Positions 1-5,495 of a DNA stretch of 5,569 nucleotides are shown here, one piece after another. The notes beneath the pieces were generated by a model. The model was not told the origin of the DNA. It searched no databases and worked only from the letters and a program-made list of their open reading frames with translations. Both the position numbers and the translations under genes were made by a program. Position 1 is the first letter of the stretch, and the number at the start of each line of letters is the position of its first letter. The stretch comes from Phycisphaerales bacterium (GTDB lineage Bacteria > Pseudomonadota > Gammaproteobacteria > Competibacterales > Competibacteraceae). The stretch spans positions 1 to 5,569 of the forward strand of contig JACSSB010000377.1 in the NCBI GenBank assembly GCA_014879435.1, given 5' to 3'.

Positions 1-1
1 G

Positions 2-112
2 ATCGATGAGATCCCGATGGCTTATAAGGATATCGATGCCGTGATCCACGCCCAACGCGATCTGGTGGAAGTGGTGCATACCCTGAAGCAGATCGTTTGC
101 GTGAAAGGTTGA
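2..112 (+). CDS. rtcB: RtcB RNA ligase, C-terminal end only (partial, cut by window start)
   Basis: Reads in frame from base 2 to a TGA at 110-112 and gives 36 residues that end in QIVCVKG. This is nearly the C-terminus of E. coli-type RtcB, the GTP/Mn-dependent ligase that joins 2',3'-cyclic phosphate or 3'-phosphate RNA ends to 5'-OH ends, in the cytosol. The recognisable block is IDEIPMAYKDIDAV followed by DLVEVVHTLKQ. No catalytic residues fall in this part. Unlike the copy at 1534-1668 it has no internal stop, so it could be the true end of a full-length rtcB lying to the left, or another orphan 3' end; the window cannot decide. It converges on the subtilase remnant at 132-183, with 19 bp between the two stop codons. 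Family assignment is firm from similarity remembered by eye; completeness of the gene is unknown. Confidence 0.85.
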   Translation: MDEIPMAYKDIDAVIHAQRDLVEVVHTLKQIVCVKG

Positions 113-125
113 TGTAAAGCGCTAG

Positions 126-147
126 GGCAGTTCAATGCTGAATTGCC
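126..147. other. Hairpin at the rtcB/subtilase convergent end, copy 1
   Basis: Arms 126-134 (GGCAGTTCA) and 139-147 (TGAATTGCC) can form a nine-pair stem with one G-U pair and a four-base loop ATGC on the plus-strand RNA. On the minus strand the G-U becomes an A-C mismatch. No U-tract follows, so it is not a classical intrinsic terminator. It overlaps the subtilase stop at 132-134. The same structure recurs at 1682-1703, where the loop-closing pair is lost. It may end or protect the convergent transcripts. Confidence 0.4.
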
Positions 148-183
148 ACTGGCGCAGCGATCTGCTTTGTGATCGCGGAATAG
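132..183 (-). pseudogene. Remnant: last codons of a second subtilase gene
   Basis: Read on the minus strand, this gives the last 16 residues and stop of a subtilase. Its ending QIAAPVAIQH differs from the QIAAPVAIPH of the intact protease at 1688-4192 by one residue, and the positions relative to the rtcB end are the same. Upstream (higher coordinates) the similarity fades within a few codons and nothing of the protease domain remains. An open minus-strand frame continues to about 434, but its Gly/Ser/Ala-rich product does not resemble the intact protease, so I treat that as chance. The remnant shows that a protease gene once stood here too, or that this end was copied as part of a repeat. 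It is not functional. Confidence 0.8.
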
Positions 184-216
184 TGAACCTCCATACCCAT
201 CACCAAACCCTGGGAA

Positions 217-627
217 GTGATGCCGTGGGTGCCGGGTTCACCACAGACCGAGACGGCGATACCGGAGGTGATTCCTTTGGTGGAAATCCCCGATGCAGCA
301 GTGTCCCACGCGGAAGTTGCGCCTGTGGCATCCATCCCGGACGCGGAAACCATGATGGCGTCTTGCGTAGATACCGATCCTGTGGCGTCCATCCCAGACG
401 CTAAGACGGCGGAGGTGGTCGTTCTCACGCTCACCCGTGTCGAGTCGTCGGCTCAGCCGTCCTCGGAGCGGGAGGCGGTGGCTTTGGCGGCCTTGGTGCG
501 CCAGGTTGAGAACCAAGTGCGGATTGGCGGCATCCAAAAATTACCTCTAATGAACACCGTGGAGGAAGCGCGGGCCGTACTTCAGAGGTTGATGCGGCCC
601 GTTACGGCGGTATCCGCCGCTTGGTAA
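217..627 (+). CDS. Hypothetical protein with IPDA repeats, probably 5'-truncated
   Basis: An open frame of 136 codons that I do not recognise. The first half is Pro/Val/Ala-rich and carries three related units, PLVEIPDA (residues 20-27), PVASIPDA (36-43) and PVASIPDA (55-62); the last two are nearly identical in DNA as well. The second half, residues about 74-136, looks like a small helical domain with an acidic/basic pattern and ends in SAAW. No signal peptide or membrane segment is seen. The start is uncertain: GTG 217 or ATG 220 have only a weak GGGAA upstream, and the frame is open back to 187, just after the break at 183. I infer that this is the 3' part of a gene whose front was lost when it was joined to the subtilase remnant. 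The minus strand is open too, so coding on the plus strand is likely but not certain. Confidence 0.5.
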   Translation: MMPWVPGSPQTETAIPEVIPLVEIPDAAVSHAEVAPVASIPDAETMMASCVDTDPVASIPDAKTAEVVVLTLTRVESSAQPSSEREAVALAALVRQVENQVRIGGIQKLPLMNTVEEARAVLQRLMRPVTAVSAAW

Positions 628-675
628 TCTATTCTATTCCTTATGGAATTTTTATTTCTCACTAGGAGTATTGCT

Positions 676-798
676 ATGTCTCTATATCGATTTTTTGTAG
701 CGCTGTTGTTGGCCTTCACTCTCGTCCTCGGTGGAGGGTGTGCGACGATGAATTCCGGCTCTGGCGCTGGTTTCAATTCCAGTTTCAATTCCAAGTAA
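676..798 (+). CDS. Small lipoprotein (40 aa), possibly frameshifted at its end
   Basis: ATG 676 is preceded by AGGAG at 664-668 with a seven-base spacer. The product starts MSLYRFF, has a hydrophobic segment (residues 6-18) and a lipobox-like LGGGC, so Cys22 would be lipidated and the mature part would be only 19 residues. The mature part is Ser/Asn/Gly-rich with a short FNSS/FNSK repeat. It is probably exported and membrane-anchored; its function is unknown. Shifting frame within the TTCAATTCC repeat (about 770-795) opens a tail that reads SHDGSPVLELLKQAAQ and stops at 866-868, inside the hairpin at 861-888. The original protein may therefore have been about 60 residues, with a slippage mutation in the repeat. 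It has no similarity to the AAA/subtilase genes and belongs to the foreign cargo. Confidence 0.7.
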   Translation: MSLYRFFVALLLAFTLVLGGGCATMNSGSGAGFNSSFNSK

Positions 799-860
799 CG
801 CCAGCAGCCATGACGGTAGCCCTGTCCTGGAGTTGTTGAAGCAGGCAGCGCAATCCGATC

Positions 861-888
861 AGCCCTGACCCCCTTCGGGAGCAGGGCT
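861..888 (+). other. Hairpin after the lipoprotein gene
   Basis: AGCCCTG (861-867) pairs with CAGGGCT (882-888), and an inner CCC-TTC-GGG (871-879) extends the stem. It is GC-rich and stable, but what follows (TGTGTGATG) is not a U-tract, so it is a weak terminator at best. It may act with the stronger terminator 45 bases downstream. Confidence 0.5.
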
Positions 889-932
889 TGTGTGATGCCA
901 CTTTCATGAGAGGCTGGAAGTAGCATTGACGA

Positions 933-965
933 GAACCGGTCACTCACCGGTTCAAGCCTTTTTTT
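933..965 (+). terminator. Rho-independent terminator of the plus-strand cargo transcript
   Basis: A perfect eight-pair stem, GAACCGGT (933-940) with ACCGGTTC (946-953), and a five-base loop are followed after five bases by seven T residues (959-965). This is a classical intrinsic terminator on the plus strand. It most likely ends the transcript of the lipoprotein gene at 676-798, perhaps together with 217-627. Confidence 0.85.
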
Positions 966-1087
966 CTCTTCCGCCGACATCGGGCGGAAATGGGACGGGC
1001 AGACCCATATTTCTCTGCCACTCCTCAGGAAATGAGCGCTGGGGCGGCGTTCGTTCCTCCGGTTTTTTCCCAAGGAGTGTCCTTCAT
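966..1087 (+). other. Gene-free stretch with a leader that leads nowhere
   Basis: No credible gene lies between the terminator and the ATPase remnant. It holds a seven-pair inverted repeat, TTCCGCC (969-975) with GGCGGAA (983-989). Near its end is a good Shine-Dalgarno sequence AAGGAG (1071-1076) nine bases before an ATG at 1086-1088, which is followed at once by TAG (1089-1091). The ATPase remnant begins at 1088, so the leader seems to belong to a lost plus-strand gene cut at its start codon. Longer open frames crossing this area are chimeras of cargo and antisense ATPase sequence. Confidence 0.4.
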
Positions 1088-1533
1088 GTAGTTCGTAGTG
1101 CAGAACGTCGTCGAAACGGCGAAATAACGCATGGTCCAAAATTTCAGGATGATTGGTCGCTGCTACGATCAGGCTATGGGACTCGTCCTGCTCGATTATC
1201 TGCAGGAAGCTGTTAGTACGCGCCCCGCGTGCGATCAGTCGCGCCGAACATCTGCCGCTGCTTGGCAGCGGTTTCCTCCATGTACTTGCTAATCAGCCCG
1301 TCAAGTCGTACTTGGAAAAGCGGCAGGCCAAGCTCGCCAGCGAGGACTGATGCTGTCATGGTCTTTCCAGTACCGGGCGGCCCCATCAACAAAAGTTTGC
1401 GCCTTGGGCTAAGGCCATGGGCGAGGATCTTCGATGCTTGCCGTTGCTCTCTGATGATCCTGTTGAGCTGGCTCGCCAGGGTGTCGTCGAGCACCATCTC
1501 TCCGAGGTGCGCCTTTGGGTAGCTGACCGTCAG
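1088..1533 (-). pseudogene. Truncated AAA ATPase copy lacking Walker B
   Basis: This aligns to 4463-4982 of the intact ATPase gene at about 90% identity (roughly 45 mismatches by hand) with one gap, a deletion of about 74 bp corresponding to 4591-4664. The gap removes the Walker B stretch FFDEFDAI and about 20 residues after it, and shifts the frame, so translation stops at 1213-1215. Walker A GPPGTGKT is kept. The N-terminal ~80 codons and the C-terminal ~80 codons are missing, with sharp breaks at 1533/1534 (into an rtcB 3' end) and 1087/1088 (into cargo). A 140-codon minus-strand frame (1213-1635) could start inside the antisense of the rtcB fragment and make a chimeric protein with Walker A only, but it has no visible ribosome binding site. 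It is best read as a dead paralogue of the gene at 4221-5219. Confidence 0.9.
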
Positions 1534-1668
1534 GAGTGCCGTAAAGATAAGGACGTGATCGATGAGATCCCGATGGCTTATAAGGATATCGATGCCGTGA
1601 TCCACGCCTAACGCGATCTGGTGGAGGTAGTGCATACCCTGAAGCAGATCGTTTGCGTCAAGGGTTGA
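1534..1668 (+). pseudogene. rtcB: RtcB 3' end, second copy, with a nonsense codon
   Basis: The frame ECRKDKDVIDEIP... at 1534 is RtcB sequence from about 44 residues before the C-terminus, read through to TGA at 1666-1668. It starts abruptly where the ATPase remnant ends (the shared CAG at 1531-1533) and has no start codon of its own. A CAA-to-TAA change (1608-1610) puts a stop after VIHA, compared with the copy at 2-112. Apart from that, the differences from copy 1 in the coding part are silent third-position changes. It cannot encode RtcB and serves as a boundary repeat before the intact subtilase gene. Confidence 0.9.
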
Positions 1669-1681
1669 TGTACAGCGCTAG

Positions 1682-1703
1682 GGCAGTTCAATGCGGAATT
1701 GCC
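1682..1703. other. Hairpin at the rtcB/subtilase convergent end, copy 2
   Basis: Arms GGCAGTTC (1682-1689) and GAATTGCC (1696-1703) form eight pairs including one G-U on the plus-strand RNA. It is the counterpart of 126-147, overlaps the stop codon of the intact subtilase at 1688-1690, and lacks a U-tract. It is the only candidate 3' end signal for the ATPase-subtilase transcript that I see. Confidence 0.35.
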
Positions 1704-4192
1704 ACTGGCGCAGCGATCTGATTTGCGATCGCGGAATAGAGTTCCACGTCAACTTCCGGCGCACGGATCGAAACTACGAGCGCATAGCGTGCGCTTTGAT
1801 CGTAACGTTCTAGCCGAGGTATTGTCTTCCACCATCCCAGTGCCGGATAAACACCGATGACGCCTCTACTCGCGAGATCGGCGGCACTGCCTCGCCAGAT
1901 ATCCGAATGAAGAGAGCCTTTGTGTCGGTTTTGTGTTCCGATCATCCATCTGGGATCATTGCCGCCCGTTTGTGTCCGCTCTTCTTCGTCACGTGCCTTA
2001 GCATTGATTCGCGCCCGGAAGTCTGCCTCCGATTCGGCTGGGCGTTTCACGTCATATCGCAGGCCGTGGGACTCGTAGCGATAGCGCGCCGAGAATCCCC
2101 GCTCGGAGGGATTCGGTTCGATGAAGTAAGAGAGCGTCACCCGCATTTCCACTACCGTCTCGCCCAGTGCTTCAAGCTCCTGCAAAGGCCATGGCAAACG
2201 GTGAAGATGCATGTCGCGCAGGGTTGGATCCTTACGCCCCTCACGCTCGAACGGATACAGCCGGTCTTCGCAGATCATGGTGAGTGAATTTTCGACACTC
2301 CACAGAGCGCGCTCCAAATCTGGTACCCCAAAGCCACAGTGGCGCACAAGGCGGACCACTTCCGCCTTTTTTGGTTGTCTGGTACTAGGCAGGAATATCT
2401 GTCGCATTGCGTCGGTCCACTCAGCGGAGTGCACGATGAGCGCGCGAATCGTCTCAGGCCAGAGATCTGGATACTCAGCCATCAGTTGCGCGGCCATTCT
2501 TGCTGCAAGTGCTGACGCTGCACTGGTCGCATTCGCGGTGGTCAATAACCGTTCTTCAGGCTTCGAATTCGTGGTGAGAAGACTCAAGCTCGGCATCCAT
2601 ACCGCACCGAGTGCATTCTTGGCCGCATTGCCGCCCTCAAACACTACATCCGGCTTAAGCGGCCACTGGGACTGCCAAGTCAGCGATGTTGTACTAAAAG
2701 GGCTGAGACCACCCGCTGGTGCGATTGGCTGATAGTGGTCGGTGCCCGGCTCCGTGATCTGAACAAGATGGGTTGCCGCCCCAACAGTCAGGGCATTCCA
2801 GCTTTGACCCGGATCGTGGATTCCGTCTGTTCCGTTGCTGTTGGGAGATTCCGCCCACGCATTCGGATCGCTGACATTTCCTGCAGAGATCACAAACAAA
2901 CGGGGTGTTTCTCCGTACCCATCTGCATCTGCGGCCAGTCGATCAATTGCTGCTGACCACGCAGACGGTCGCCCGCGATCACGGTTATCACGGGTGGTCA
3001 CGGCCATGCTGAACAAGCGATGACGCTGCGGTGCTGTGATTTCCGGTCGTGCAACTGCTTCGGTAGTCAGATAACCATGATGCCTCGCGTCGCCGCTATT
3101 GGCACCATCTCCAGGAAGCAGCTTCACCGATTCAAGGCGATATCCGATTTGAACCGGGTCGTTCGACACTAGCGCTTCGGTGAGATTACCTGCCATGGCA
3201 AGTCCAGCCATCGCGGTGCCATGTCCATCACTATCGTCGGTACCCCAACCCGGTTCCACCGTATGCAAGTCCGCAGAACTGAGCACGGTGGCAATCAGCG
3301 GATGTCCATGGTTGACGCCCGTGTCGAAAATGCAGACGTGCGGTACTTCTGCCTCTTCTTCTGGCACAGTTATCCGCCCGAGCAGTTCATTGACCCAAGC
3401 CGGTTGTTCGTTGGGAAATAGCGCGTCGAAAAACTCGGCTGTCTCCTTCGCTCGTCTCAACTCCGCGATGCTGTTCAAGGTCAAGATCGACTGTTTCATC
3501 TGCCCGGCCGATCCGTAGGCAAGAAGCACAGTACGTTCTGGAAACTGGAGTTCACCATCTGCAATCTGAAAATCCCGCCCTTCTGCGAGTTGCTTGAACC
3601 TTCCTGTAGTTGCTTCCCGGTCTCCTCTTACGGGAAGCCAAACCTCCCACCAGAACATCTCTTCATCGGATGTGGGTAGTACCGCCGGATCATCGGTCCA
3701 AAGTGCATTGAGCGTGGCGGCGCGAATCTCGGAGATCGTGTTGAGTAGCATCCGGTTCTTCGGGCCATTCTTGGAATCTTTCGCCTCATCCAGATAGTCG
3801 CGGATCAGATTCTCAAAGACGTCCAGCTTTCCATCCGGGACGAACACCGTTGCAAGTGTGCGTTCGCCTTCATGGCGAACATTTCGTAGTTCGATGCCAG
3901 AGCCGGTTCGATCCAAAGATTGGACCGCTAACTCAATATCAGGGAAGCTCTCAAACTCAACCTGAAGCCCGAATCCTTCCTCAAGTCCGGTTGCTTCCTG
4001 AGCGTCGCGCGCTACCCTTAGCTGCGGATACAACGCCTTGATCTGGCGGAGTAGTGTATTGCCATGCTGATTCCGATTGCGCTCCGGTACGGCGGATCCC
4101 CTGCCACCTCCTGGTGGGTAGCGGAATCGCTCTGTCTCGGCAGTGCCTTCAAGAATGAAGTGCCGTTTATGTTGATTGTCTGATTCAGCCAT
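1688..4192 (-). CDS. S8 family subtilisin-like serine protease, partner of the AAA ATPase
   Basis: An 834-residue protein with a complete subtilase active site: Asp290 in CIFDTGVNHGHP, His324 in DSDGHGTAMAG, oxyanion Asn439 in VISAGN, and Ser557 in ANATSAAS. The usual GTSMA around the serine is altered to ATSAA. The peptidase domain spans about 283-600. The ~280-residue N-terminal region and ~230-residue C-terminal region are not recognised and may bind the ATPase or substrates. There is no signal peptide or membrane segment, so it should act in the cytosol, unlike secreted subtilisins. It starts at ATG 4190-4192, 28 bp after the ATPase stop; GGGGG or GGAG just upstream is a modest ribosome binding site, so translation may be coupled. 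By length and pairing it resembles the large S8 peptidases encoded beside AAA ATPases (Peptidases_S8_Subtilisin_like_2 type, from memory). The family is certain; the substrate is unknown. Confidence 0.93.
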   Translation of the reverse strand: MAESDNQHKRHFILEGTAETERFRYPPGGGRGSAVPERNRNQHGNTLLRQIKALYPQLRVARDAQEATGLEEGFGLQVEFESFPDIELAVQSLDRTGSGIELRNVRHEGERTLATVFVPDGKLDVFENLIRDYLDEAKDSKNGPKNRMLLNTISEIRAATLNALWTDDPAVLPTSDEEMFWWEVWLPVRGDREATTGRFKQLAEGRDFQIADGELQFPERTVLLAYGSAGQMKQSILTLNSIAELRRAKETAEFFDALFPNEQPAWVNELLGRITVPEEEAEVPHVCIFDTGVNHGHPLIATVLSSADLHTVEPGWGTDDSDGHGTAMAGLAMAGNLTEALVSNDPVQIGYRLESVKLLPGDGANSGDARHHGYLTTEAVARPEITAPQRHRLFSMAVTTRDNRDRGRPSAWSAAIDRLAADADGYGETPRLFVISAGNVSDPNAWAESPNSNGTDGIHDPGQSWNALTVGAATHLVQITEPGTDHYQPIAPAGGLSPFSTTSLTWQSQWPLKPDVVFEGGNAAKNALGAVWMPSLSLLTTNSKPEERLLTTANATSAASALAARMAAQLMAEYPDLWPETIRALIVHSAEWTDAMRQIFLPSTRQPKKAEVVRLVRHCGFGVPDLERALWSVENSLTMICEDRLYPFEREGRKDPTLRDMHLHRLPWPLQELEALGETVVEMRVTLSYFIEPNPSERGFSARYRYESHGLRYDVKRPAESEADFRARINAKARDEEERTQTGGNDPRWMIGTQNRHKGSLHSDIWRGSAADLASRGVIGVYPALGWWKTIPRLERYDQSARYALVVSIRAPEVDVELYSAIANQIAAPVAIPH

Positions 4193-4220
4193 GCAACCCC
4201 CGAATCTCCAGATCTCTTTG

Positions 4221-5219
4221 TTATCGCGACTTGAGTCGCTTCAAGATCTGCTGTCTTTCGTTCAACGTTCGCCGAATGTCTTCCTCGGTGATCTCCTGAT
4301 GGCCTTCAATCAGTGCCTCCTTCAGGGTTTCGTCCGAAGCGCGCGTCACTTCGGCGTAGCTCAAGCCGACAGCAGTATTAGCAAGTCGCTTCCACGACAC
4401 GCCTTTTGCAGCCATTTCCCCGAGCCGGGTCTTGAGCATTGCAGCGATGTGTGCTTCGTCCGGTAGTTCGTAGTGCAGAACGTCGTCGAAACGACGAAAT
4501 AACGCATGGTCCAAAATTTCAGGATGATTGGTCGCTGCTACGATCAGGCTGTGGGATTCGTCCTGCTCGATCATCTGCAGGAAGCTATTCAAAACACGCC
4601 GAATCTCGCCGACATCGTTGGCAAGACCGCGCTGCGAGCCGATAGCGTCGAACTCATCAAAGAAGTACACACCCCGCGTGCGGTCGGTCGCGTCGAATAC
4701 CTGCCGCAACTTGGCAGCGGTCTCCCCCATGTATTTGGTAATCAGTCCGTCGAGTCGTACTTGGAAAAGCGGCAGGCCAAGCTCACCAGCGAGGACTGAT
4801 GCGGTCATGGTCTTCCCAGTGCCGGGTGGTCCCATCAACAAAAGTTTGCGCCTTGGACTAAGGCCATGGGCGAGGATCTTCGATGCTTGCCGTTGCTCTC
4901 TGATGATCCGGTTAAGCTGATTCGCCAGGGCGTCATCAAGTACCATTTCCCCAAGTCGTAACTTCGGGTAGCTGACCGTCAGTAAATTCGCCAGATCGCC
5001 GCGCGGTCGGCTAATCGGAATCGCCTTCTCCCCGCTCTGTGGCGGTAGCCCTCGACGCGCCTTGGCTTGGTCGATCAAGGCCCTCAATTCTTCTGCAAGC
5101 TTGCCGTGGCCCAACTTTGCCTCATGTGCCGCGACCTGCATCGCTACAGAGAAGAAACGCCCGTCATCGCCTTCAAGATGCGACTTGAGGAGCGCCTTTA
5201 ACTGGTCCGCGCTAGCCAT
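4221..5219 (-). CDS. AAA family ATPase (FtsH/proteasomal-like core), partner of the subtilase
   Basis: A 332-residue AAA+ ATPase. In order: an N-terminal helical region (1-75) with no signal peptide, a linker around LLTVSYPK (79-86), Walker A GPPGTGKT (130-137), a pore-loop-like stretch after LDGLITKYMGET (157-167), Walker B VYFFDEFDAI (184-193, with Asp188/Glu189), sensor 1 in VAATNH (Asn231), arginine-finger candidates in LFRRFDD (Arg242/Arg243), and a sensor-2 region GLSYAEV (285-291). The LFQVRLDGLI, TKYMGET and ATNHPEILDHALFRRFD blocks are typical of ATPases allied with proteases. It probably forms a ring that unfolds or gates for the subtilase encoded next, or controls its activity. The start ATG 5217-5219 is supported by AGGAGGAG at 5223-5230. 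It is first of two genes in a minus-strand operon. A defective paralogue lies at 1088-1533. Confidence 0.93.
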   Translation of the reverse strand: MASADQLKALLKSHLEGDDGRFFSVAMQVAAHEAKLGHGKLAEELRALIDQAKARRGLPPQSGEKAIPISRPRGDLANLLTVSYPKLRLGEMVLDDALANQLNRIIREQRQASKILAHGLSPRRKLLLMGPPGTGKTMTASVLAGELGLPLFQVRLDGLITKYMGETAAKLRQVFDATDRTRGVYFFDEFDAIGSQRGLANDVGEIRRVLNSFLQMIEQDESHSLIVAATNHPEILDHALFRRFDDVLHYELPDEAHIAAMLKTRLGEMAAKGVSWKRLANTAVGLSYAEVTRASDETLKEALIEGHQEITEEDIRRTLNERQQILKRLKSR

Positions 5220-5222
5220 GTG

Positions 5223-5230
5223 CTCCTCCT
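5223..5230 (-). promoter_or_regulatory. Strong ribosome binding site of the AAA ATPase
   Basis: The minus strand reads AGGAGGAG five to seven bases before ATG 5217-5219, close to a perfect anti-16S match. It fixes the start of the ATPase and suggests this gene is translated more strongly than the subtilase behind it, whose own site is weak. Confidence 0.8.
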
Positions 5231-5246
5231 GCTTTTCTGTCGCGCC

Positions 5247-5361
5247 TCATACCCGGAACACCTTCATCACCTCATCGCCCAGATGGTTGATCACCTGGAC
5301 GGCGATTCGCCCTGATTTTGGTTTGATAAACGGCCGTGAGGTACCGCTGTGCACTCTGTAA
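5247..5361 (-). pseudogene. C-terminal remnant, perhaps of a DNA methyltransferase or type III restriction subunit
   Basis: A minus-strand frame ends with TGA at 5247-5249, 27 bp before the ATPase start. Its last residues include RPFIKPKSGRIAVQVINHLG and then DEVMKVFRV. The pattern (I/V)AV(K/Q)V(I)xxxGxxxMKVxxV is one I associate with the very end of site-specific DNA methyltransferases and related type III restriction-modification subunits; this is recall, not a search. The frame continues upstream to a stop at 5406-5408, but the sequence turns AT-rich beyond about 5361 and loses its coding look. I infer that the ATPase-subtilase pair once followed such a gene in one operon and that the rest was lost when the rtcB repeat was joined here. 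Alternatively it is a short stand-alone ORF starting at GTG 5352-5354. Confidence 0.45.
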
Positions 5362-5465
5362 AAACTTATCCAACTGTGCGGCGCACAATATAGATTCTTT
5401 TTTGATCAATAAGTTATGATTTGAACTGTATGACCATTAAATGAATACTAATTCATGAGTCGAGA
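5362..5465. promoter_or_regulatory. AT-rich gap upstream of the operon, possible control region
   Basis: This is clearly richer in A/T than the flanking genes. It contains short inverted repeats: TGTGC-GGC-GCACA (5375-5387), the palindrome TTGATCAA (5402-5409), and ATGAAT-ACTA-ATTCAT (5441-5456). It is the only place in the intact module where an operon promoter and operator would fit. I find no convincing sigma-70 -35/-10 pair on the minus strand, so its role is a guess from position and composition. Confidence 0.3.
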
Positions 5466-5495
5466 GACCACCAAACTGTTCACGAAGCCGGTGTA

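Larger units (their letters stand above)
1..183 (+). repeat. Direct repeat, copy 1: rtcB 3' end plus subtilase 3' end
   Basis: Bases 1-183 align without gaps to 1557-1739, with 9 mismatches counted by hand (about 95% identity). The first 51 bases are identical in all three copies. The repeat covers the rtcB 3' end, the 19-bp convergent gap, and the last codons of the subtilase gene on the other strand. The match stops abruptly after GCGGAATAG at 175-183. The left limit is outside the window. Confidence 0.93.
1534..1739 (+). repeat. Direct repeat, copy 2: rtcB 3' end plus subtilase 3' end
   Basis: The most complete copy inside the window. Bases 1557-1739 match 1-183 (9 mismatches), and bases 1534-1607 match 5496-5569 (2 mismatches). 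It separates the gutted module on the left from the intact module on the right. The part beyond 1688 doubles as the 3' end of the intact subtilase gene. Confidence 0.93.

Noticed and set aside
132..434. Minus-strand 100-codon frame ending in the subtilase C-terminus
   Set aside because: Only the last ~17 codons match the protease. The remainder is the complement of the IPDA-repeat gene, giving a Gly/Ser/Ala-rich sequence without likeness to the intact protease.
636..657. ATTCC-TTAT-GGAAT hairpin followed by T-rich sequence, as a terminator for 217-627
   Set aside because: The stem has only five weak pairs. The neighbouring GC stem at 605-619 lies inside the coding frame and has no T-tract directly behind it.
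582..1139. Long minus-strand frame of 185 codons
   Set aside because: Its beginning is antisense-strand ATPase sequence and the rest is the reverse of the terminator, hairpins and lipoprotein gene. It is a chimera with no coherent protein.
926..1216. Plus-strand frame across terminator, leader and ATPase remnant
   Set aside because: It crosses a strong terminator and a recombination joint, and its second half is the antisense of the ATPase gene.
5421..5449. Plus-strand promoter, TTGAAC and AATACT spaced by 17 bases, facing the rtcB fragment
   Set aside because: Only four of six bases match at each box, in an AT-rich area where such matches are expected by chance, and no gene with a start codon follows.
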